A stretch of DNA of 64,000 nucleotides from Longimicrobiales bacterium (lineage in GTDB: Bacteria; Gemmatimonadota; Gemmatimonadetes; Longimicrobiales; Gaopeijiaceae). Of this stretch, positions 58,977 through 64,000 are shown piece after piece. Under the pieces are notes generated by a model, which worked only from the letters and a program-made list of their open reading frames with translations, was not told the origin of the DNA and searched no databases. The stretch covers positions 124,001 to 188,000 of the forward strand of contig JAQWPM010000024.1 of NCBI GenBank assembly GCA_029245345.1. The letters run 5' to 3'. The translations under genes were made by a program, and so were the position numbers. The stretch's first letter is position 1, and each line of letters begins with the position of its first letter.

Positions 58977-61793
58977 CTATTGGGCGTCCAATCCCAGCGC
59001 CTCTAGGACCAATTCCTCTTGCTGGGCCGCGTGCCTCGTCGCCTTGCCTTCCGCGGGTGATGCCCGCTCAGGACGCGCAACGTACGTGAGTGGCACCGTC
59101 CGCGGCACTACGCTCCGTAGCCGAGGCCCGACAAAAGTCAGGGCTCCCATGTTGCGAGGCTCTTCTTGCGTCCAAACGACGTGCTTGAGGTTCGGGTAAC
59201 GGGCGAGCAGCGCTTTCAAGGCGTCGGTTGGGAAGGGGTACAACAGCTCCTGACGCGCCACGGCCGCATTTGAGGCGTCCGGTCGGCGCTCGTGCGCTTG
59301 GATGTCGTAGTAGATCTTGCCTGTGCACAAGACCAGTCGCTCGATCGCATCGGCGTCTTCCACGGTTGGGTCGTCGAGCACGTGTTGGAAGTTGCCCTCG
59401 GTCAGTTCGGAGACTGCAGAAGCGGCTGATGGGAGCCGGAGGAGGCTCTTTGGCGTCATGACGATCATAGGGCGCTCCGGTCTCCGGAGTGCTTGGCGTC
59501 TGAGCATGTGGAAGTACTGAGCAGGGGTCGTCGGGTAGGTGACCCGCATGTTCTGCTCCGCACACAACTGCAGGAAGCGTTCGAGACGCGCGCTCGAGTG
59601 CTCTGGACCTTGGCCTTCGTGCCCGTGAGGCAGGAGTAGCGTGAGGCGTGAGTACTGCCCCCACTTCATATGCCCGGACGATAAGAACTGGTCGATCATG
59701 ACCTGAGCGACGTTGACGAAGTCGCCGAACTGCGCTTCCCAGAGAACGACGTCCTCGTCCGCGGCCACCGAGTATCCGTACTCGAAGCCGATCACCGCCG
59801 TTTCGGTCAGGGGCGAGTTGTGGACCTCGAGACGTGCGTCCGACACGCTCTGGAGAGGCGTCGCGAGCGCACCCGTCTCAACATCATGAAGAACAATGTG
59901 ACGGTGGCTGAACGTGCCACGTTGAACGTCCTGGCCCGTCAAGCGGATCGGAATATTTTGGTTGAGAAGAGAACCGAAGGCGAGAGTCTCAGCGTGGCCC
60001 CAATCGATCTGCTTCTCTGGAGAGAAATCCTGCCCTCGCCGGGAGAGCTGGCGCCACAACTTGGGGTGCGGCGTGAATCCGTCTGGTATCTTAAGTGATG
60101 CCGTGTTGATCCCCGAGAGGACTTCGAAGTCGACACCTGTCGACTCGGGCACCACAGGCACTTCCCGTTCCTCGTCCGGTGTGTCGTCGCCGACCGGGTC
60201 GAACTCGCGTACGTGGTCTTGAGCGTCCCGGAGCGTGGACGACACCTCGTTTTGGATCGCTTCAGCCTCGTCCTTACTCACCACGCCTTCGTCAGCGAGG
60301 CGATCTGCGTAGATCGTACGGGCCGTTGGATGACTCGCGATCTTGGCGTTCTCCATGGGCTGCGTGTACGCTGGCTCGTCTCCCTCGTTGTGCCCGTGGC
60401 GCCGATACCCGACGAGGTCGATTACGAAATCGTCGTTGAATTGGGCGCGGTACATCATGGCCAAGCGGATCGTAGCTAGGCAGGCCTCGGCGTCGTCAGC
60501 GTTCACGTGCACGATCGGGATTCCGTATCCCTTAGCGAGATCACTCGAATACGTGGTTGAGCGGGCGTCGCGAGGGTCGGTCGTGAAGCCCACCTGGTTG
60601 TTCACGATGATGTGGACGGTGCCGCCCACGTCGTAGCCGTGGAGGCGAGACATGTTCAACGTTTCCGCGACGACTCCCTCCGCTGCGAACGCGGCGTCGC
60701 CATGCATGAGCACCGGCACGACCCGCTCGCCAGCTCTGACAGCGTCCTTGGACGAGGAGTCGAACTGGGTCGCTCGCGTCATGCCTGCGACAACGGGGTT
60801 CACGAACTCGAGATGACTCGGATTCGGGGCCAAACGGATCTGGACGGTTCCTGCACCATCGACCTCGCGCTCGCCACGGGCACCATGGTGGTACTTCACG
60901 TCTCCGGTGCCTGGGATGTCGAGCTGGCCTCCTTTGTAGGAGGGGCCCTCGAATTCCGCCAGAAGTTCGCCGTACGAGACGCCGAGCGTGTGCGTGAGCA
61001 CGTTAAGGCGTCCGCGGTGCGCCATGCCGAGCACGACCTTGTCACCGCCCGCACGTGCTGTTTCGTCGATCGTCAGGTCCAACATCGGGACTAACGCGTC
61101 ATTCCCCTCGAGAGAAAAGCGCTTCTGTCCTAGGTAGGCCCGGTGAAGGAACTGCTCGAGACCTTCGACGTTTGAGAGCTTGCGCAGGAGTCCGCGCTTT
61201 TCGTCTGCACTCATCTCGGGCATGTGGGAGTGTGACTCGACCTGATCCCACAGCCAGTCGACCTTCACATGGTCGTCGAGGTGCTCGAATTCATATCCGA
61301 TCGTTCCTGTGTAGATCTCACCGAAGTACCGGAGAGCATCTGCGACGGACTCTCCTTCTCCGTTCTCGTCCATGACCAGCGATGCTGGCAACTCGTCGAG
61401 TTCCTCCATGGATGTGCCGAAGTAGGACGGGGTCAGCTGGGGATGCCCCGGCGGTTCCGACCCTAGAGGGTCGATCCGAGCGAGGCGGTGACCGTGATCC
61501 CGGAAAGCTTGTACGAGAGCCGTGGCGCGCGAAACGACTGGGAGGGCTGCCCGAAGGCTCTCGGCGGCTTCGGAGGTCGGTGCCGGTGCGTATGCTGGGG
61601 CCGGGGCCATCGGGGCCGCCTGGGTCTCATCAATCTGATCCGGTACGAAGAGGCCTTCAGCAACGGCCTGCGAGCCTTGCTTCTCGAAAAGGGTTCGCCA
61701 CTCCGCGGGCACCGCCTCGGGATTGCGAGCGTATTCCTCGAACATCGCCTGTGCGTAGGCGGCGTTCTGGCTATCGAAGAGGTTGTCGTCCAT
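58977..61793 (-). CDS. sucA: 2-oxoglutarate dehydrogenase E1 component
   Basis: A 938-residue thiamine-diphosphate enzyme that decarboxylates 2-oxoglutarate in the TCA cycle. The start MDDNLFDSQNAAYAQAMFEEY, the middle KVVLGMAHRGRLNVL, DAAFAAEGVVAETLNMS and VDLVGYRRHGHNEGDEP are all SucA blocks. The lipoyl-transferase partner SucB is not in the window. Next to it on the same strand is the RnfD-like gene, 20 bases downstream. Confidence 0.95.
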   Translation of the reverse strand: MDDNLFDSQNAAYAQAMFEEYARNPEAVPAEWRTLFEKQGSQAVAEGLFVPDQIDETQAAPMAPAPAYAPAPTSEAAESLRAALPVVSRATALVQAFRDHGHRLARIDPLGSEPPGHPQLTPSYFGTSMEELDELPASLVMDENGEGESVADALRYFGEIYTGTIGYEFEHLDDHVKVDWLWDQVESHSHMPEMSADEKRGLLRKLSNVEGLEQFLHRAYLGQKRFSLEGNDALVPMLDLTIDETARAGGDKVVLGMAHRGRLNVLTHTLGVSYGELLAEFEGPSYKGGQLDIPGTGDVKYHHGARGEREVDGAGTVQIRLAPNPSHLEFVNPVVAGMTRATQFDSSSKDAVRAGERVVPVLMHGDAAFAAEGVVAETLNMSRLHGYDVGGTVHIIVNNQVGFTTDPRDARSTTYSSDLAKGYGIPIVHVNADDAEACLATIRLAMMYRAQFNDDFVIDLVGYRRHGHNEGDEPAYTQPMENAKIASHPTARTIYADRLADEGVVSKDEAEAIQNEVSSTLRDAQDHVREFDPVGDDTPDEEREVPVVPESTGVDFEVLSGINTASLKIPDGFTPHPKLWRQLSRRGQDFSPEKQIDWGHAETLAFGSLLNQNIPIRLTGQDVQRGTFSHRHIVLHDVETGALATPLQSVSDARLEVHNSPLTETAVIGFEYGYSVAADEDVVLWEAQFGDFVNVAQVMIDQFLSSGHMKWGQYSRLTLLLPHGHEGQGPEHSSARLERFLQLCAEQNMRVTYPTTPAQYFHMLRRQALRRPERPMIVMTPKSLLRLPSAASAVSELTEGNFQHVLDDPTVEDADAIERLVLCTGKIYYDIQAHERRPDASNAAVARQELLYPFPTDALKALLARYPNLKHVVWTQEEPRNMGALTFVGPRLRSVVPRTVPLTYVARPERASPAEGKATRHAAQQEELVLEALGLDAQ

Positions 61794-62122
61794 CTACTGC
61801 TTTATCCGGTAAGCGCCCTGGCGATGGGCGGCTCTTTTGGCGAGCCCAAAAGTATCTCAATTGGGCCGGCTGTTGGAGTGTGGGTTACCCCCATTTGTGC
61901 CTATGGATGCGCCTGGGGCAACGTCGCCGATGGCGAGAACTCGGGGTAAGGAAGACCTGCAATGGGGGCTGCACGGGTGGATCCGGTCGAGACACTGGGT
62001 TCCGAGCAGGGAAAGGCCTCCAGCCGGGAAGAAGATGCACGATCGCATCGTAGGGTCGATATTCATGCCTGCGCGGCGGACGCCTTCCCGGGGCACGCGC
62101 TTCATTCCCTCGGAGACATCAG
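61794..62122. other. Divergent intergenic region
   Basis: This region between sucA and the YbjQ gene should carry both promoters. The frames open here read as noise and I do not support any gene. TTGAGATACTTTTGGGC on the minus strand could be a promoter part, but no clear -10 box follows. Confidence 0.35.
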
Positions 62123-62437
62123 ATGCTCATCAGCAACACCCAGGAAATTCCCGGAAAGAAGATCGTCGAGTTCTACGGTGTCGTGAGCGGCAGTACGGTT
62201 CGCGCGAAGCACATCGGCCGAGACATCATGGCGGGCCTGAAGAACGTCGTGGGCGGGGAGTTGACGGGATATACGGAGCTGCTGTCCGAGGCGCGCGGTG
62301 AAGCGATCCGACGCATGAGTTACCAAGCGAAAGAAACGGGCGCGAACGCGATCGTGAACGTGCGCTTCGCCACCAGCAGTGTCGCACAGGGCGCGGCCGA
62401 GCTGTTCGCGTACGGCACCGCGGTTTCGGTGGAGTAG
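62123..62437 (+). CDS. YbjQ family heavy-metal-binding domain protein
   Basis: A 104-residue pentameric-type protein of the YbjQ/DUF74 family. VSGSTVRAKHIGRDIMAGLK, VGGELTGYTELLSEARGEAIRRM and GANAIVNVRFATSSVA are the family blocks. Members form small beta-rich oligomers of unknown biochemical role. It is followed by a related membrane-anchored copy four bases after its stop, so they form a pair. Confidence 0.9.
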   Translation: MLISNTQEIPGKKIVEFYGVVSGSTVRAKHIGRDIMAGLKNVVGGELTGYTELLSEARGEAIRRMSYQAKETGANAIVNVRFATSSVAQGAAELFAYGTAVSVE

Positions 62438-62441
62438 GCTG

Positions 62442-62906
62442 ATGGAACTGATCGGCATTCTCGTAACGCCCGTGATACTGCTGGGAGCTTGGATCACCGG
62501 CTCGATACTCGAGCGCCAGCACCTGAACAGCCTGCTGCTTCTCGAGAGTGGATCGACCGATGTCCTGGCCATCACCGTTGAGGACCTTCCGGAGGACTGG
62601 CATCCCGAGTCCAGTGACCTCGTGATGGGCAACGTCGTGATCTCGCAGGACTACTTCAAGCGGGTCGCCGCCGGAATCAAGGGAGTCTTCGGCGGGAACA
62701 TAGGCGTGTTCGAGCCACTACTGGAACGGGCCCGTCGAGAGGCGCTCTTGCGCATGAAGGCAGAGGCTCGAGCGCGTGGTCACAACACCGTCATCAACGT
62801 TCGGCTGGAGACCTCGCGAATGGCGAGCGCGGCTTCGAAGGGGAAGGGAACTGCAGGTGTCGAGATTCTGGCCTTTGGCACCGCGATCACAGTCGACAGG
62901 GGTTGA
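62442..62906 (+). CDS. Membrane-anchored YbjQ family protein
   Basis: A 154-residue paralogue of the preceding protein with an added N-terminal transmembrane segment (IGILVTPVILLGAWITGSIL). The YbjQ part has DYFKRVAAGIKGVFGGN, FEPLLERARREALLRM and NTVINVRLETSRMAS. The two proteins may form a mixed oligomer at the membrane. The ATG at 62442 is the first plausible start after the previous stop. Confidence 0.85.
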   Translation: MELIGILVTPVILLGAWITGSILERQHLNSLLLLESGSTDVLAITVEDLPEDWHPESSDLVMGNVVISQDYFKRVAAGIKGVFGGNIGVFEPLLERARREALLRMKAEARARGHNTVINVRLETSRMASAASKGKGTAGVEILAFGTAITVDRG

Positions 62907-62952
62907 GGGGATTAAGCAGAGCGTCGTTCGAGGTCTTGGGTAGCGCAGTCGC

Positions 62953-63738
62953 GTGACCTCCCTTTCCGCCGACCCCCGCCATGTCCCGGCTCTCGTTCGT
63001 GAGGTGCCGACCGAGAGACCACCGGCGCTTGTTCACTCTGAGTGGGCGGCGGTGTTTCCGTGGCTGGTGCACGGGTGCACGACCAGAGGGTCGGACGACG
63101 CGCCCTTCGATCTGGGCTTGTTCACCGAGGCCTCGCCTGCGGAGCACGTGCGCGCGTGTTGGACCGAGCTGTATACACACGCTGGGATGTCTGGGGCGGT
63201 TCACGCCAAGCAGGTGCACGAAGCCGGTGTGCGGTTTCATGCGGGGGCGGTGGACGGCCTCGTCGTCGAAGGTGAGTTCGACGGACACGTCACGGATGAG
63301 CCAGGCGTGTTACTGGGTATCTGTACCGCCGACTGTGTGCCGATCTTCATGGTCGATCCGGTGAATCGGGCGGTCGGGGTGCTGCACGCGGGATGGCGTG
63401 GAGCGGCGGCCGGGGTTCAGGAGCGCGGCTTGGCGGTGATGGCTGAACGTTTCGGGACGGTCATGGCTGACGTCCACGTCCATGTCGGGCCGTCGATCTG
63501 CGGGGCGTGCTACGAGGTAGGCCCTGAGGTGTTCGAGAGTCTCGATCAGACACTTCCGGAGGGTCCGACCCCCATCGACTTGCGACGGTTGCTTGCTGAT
63601 CGCGCCGTTGTTTCAGGAGTGCTTTGGGAGCACATCACCATTTCTGTTCACTGCACTCGGTGCACGGACAGTGGTCTATACTCGCATCGCGGTGGGGACC
63701 GCGAGCGGCAGGTGGGGTACATCGGGATCAGTCCATGA
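62953..63738 (+). CDS. pgeF: Multicopper polyphenol oxidase-like / purine nucleoside phosphorylase YfiH (PgeF)
   Basis: A 261-residue laccase-domain protein. CTADCVPIFMVDP holds the metal-binding His/Cys site, with LHAGWRGAAAG, VGPSICGACYEVG and the ending YSHRGGDRERQVGYI. These proteins act as purine nucleoside phosphorylases and are linked to peptidoglycan editing. It starts with GTG at 62953 (alternatives downstream). Its end overlaps the next small gene as ATGA. Confidence 0.92.
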   Translation: MTSLSADPRHVPALVREVPTERPPALVHSEWAAVFPWLVHGCTTRGSDDAPFDLGLFTEASPAEHVRACWTELYTHAGMSGAVHAKQVHEAGVRFHAGAVDGLVVEGEFDGHVTDEPGVLLGICTADCVPIFMVDPVNRAVGVLHAGWRGAAAGVQERGLAVMAERFGTVMADVHVHVGPSICGACYEVGPEVFESLDQTLPEGPTPIDLRRLLADRAVVSGVLWEHITISVHCTRCTDSGLYSHRGGDRERQVGYIGISP

Positions 63739-63962
63739 GGTGGGGCGGGGGATCAGCCTCCCAGATTGGGCTGTGCAAGAAGTGCGTACACCACCGCGTA
63801 ACGGGTAACCGACGTGGGTCATTCTTCCATCTTTGCGGATTGGCCAAGGAGCATTCACGTTTTCGAAAGTATCCACCGCTCCCGGTGTTGAAGTGCGAAG
63901 GCTACGAGTACGGCGGCGAAGACCCCTGGGATGCATTCAGAACGGAAGAGGAAAAGGGATGA
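63735..63962 (+). CDS. Small Cys-rich protein
   Basis: A 75-residue protein with four Cys: LCKKCVHHR, FHLCGLA and VLKCEGYE. The spacing suggests a small zinc-binding fold, with RFRKYPPLPV between. I recall similar short proteins in other bacteria but cannot name a family. Start and stop overlaps (ATGA on both sides) place it in one transcript with pgeF and the next gene. Confidence 0.65.
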   Translation: MRWGGGSASQIGLCKKCVHHRVTGNRRGSFFHLCGLAKEHSRFRKYPPLPVLKCEGYEYGGEDPWDAFRTEEEKG

Positions 63963-64000
63963 GTGAAGCGCTCTACACGGCCCGGGCTCGGGTCGAGAAG
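63959..64000 (+). CDS. Start of a gene cut by the window edge (possibly Ohr/OsmC-like)
   Basis: Fourteen codons, MSEALYTARARVEK, overlapping the previous stop as ATGA. The LYTAxAxV pattern is reminiscent of Ohr/OsmC peroxide-resistance proteins, but the fragment is too short to be sure. Confidence 0.35.
   Translation, partial: MSEALYTARARVEK

Noticed and set aside
1-64000. CRISPR arrays, transposases, integrases, prophage, rRNA or tRNA genes
   Set aside because: No repeat-spacer pattern, recombinase motif or RNA gene consensus was found on either strand by reading. A tRNA or small RNA scan by program could still find something short.

Overview
The window looks like chromosomal DNA from a high-GC, Gram-negative, aerobic heterotroph, most plausibly a member of Gemmatimonadota or a neighbouring lineage. 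No rRNA or other phylogenetic marker is present, so this is inference. It rests on a SusC/SusD outer-membrane pair, a DUF2723 (TMEM260-like) membrane protein, a VPS10/BNR-repeat secreted protein, many lipoproteins, a short RpoD without region 1.1, heme A synthase and an oxoglutarate dehydrogenase. I see no rRNA, tRNA, CRISPR array, integrase, transposase or prophage. Genes are tightly packed, with many ATGA, GTGA or TGATG start/stop overlaps.

Layout. 1-8 kb: the end of a methylmalonate-semialdehyde dehydrogenase and an omega-aminotransferase, a decayed stretch (1743-2664), then an operon of exported amidohydrolase, penicillin-acylase-like Ntn hydrolase, membrane-anchored unknown protein and RibD-like reductase. 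8-16 kb: ornithine-cyclodeaminase-like protein with an overlapping truncated UvrC-like nuclease, HD hydrolase, a broken PP2C phosphatase, RpoD, RsgA, and a BtuFCD-type importer headed by an unknown lipoprotein. 18-22.3 kb: flavin-reductase-like protein, membrane protein with a spermidine-synthase-like domain, and an 841-residue protein that appears to join SbcD/Mre11-like and SbcC/Rad50-like parts with degenerate active sites. 22.3-33 kb: rhomboid remnant, zinc-ribbon protein, RidA, sarcosine-oxidase-like enzyme, second cyclodeaminase-like enzyme, DUF2723 protein, HyuA, TrpE, M20 peptidase. 33-46 kb: small membrane protein, PspA-like protein behind an ECF sigma factor with a Fur-like operator, E1-alpha dehydrogenase, V4R protein with PrxQ, CoA-binding protein, orphan HATPase, EamA transporter, DUF420/CtaA/acyl-CoA dehydrogenase cluster, patatin. 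46-56 kb: SusC/SusD with a strong terminator, a barrel-less plug-like protein, cupredoxin lipoprotein, VPS10/BNR protein and DnaQ-type exonuclease. 56-64 kb: quinone oxidoreductase, RnfD/UnbU-like protein with a disulphide-spaced Sel1-like tail, SucA, two YbjQ-type proteins, PgeF, a small Cys-rich protein and the first codons of another gene.

Together the genes describe a peptide- and amino-acid-degrading cell: exported acylase and amidohydrolase, SusCD uptake, M20 peptidase, amine oxidation with RidA detoxification, beta-alanine and propionate-type catabolism, and feed into oxo-acid dehydrogenases and a heme-A oxidase. The most unusual items are the SbcD/SbcC-like fusion (19800-22325), the RnfD/UnbU-Sel1 fusion (57385-58956), the truncated UvrC (9071-10147), the Fur-like box before the ECF/PspA pair, and three pseudogene remnants (PP2C, rhomboid, lipoprotein). 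No single locus can be declared a new system from sequence alone.
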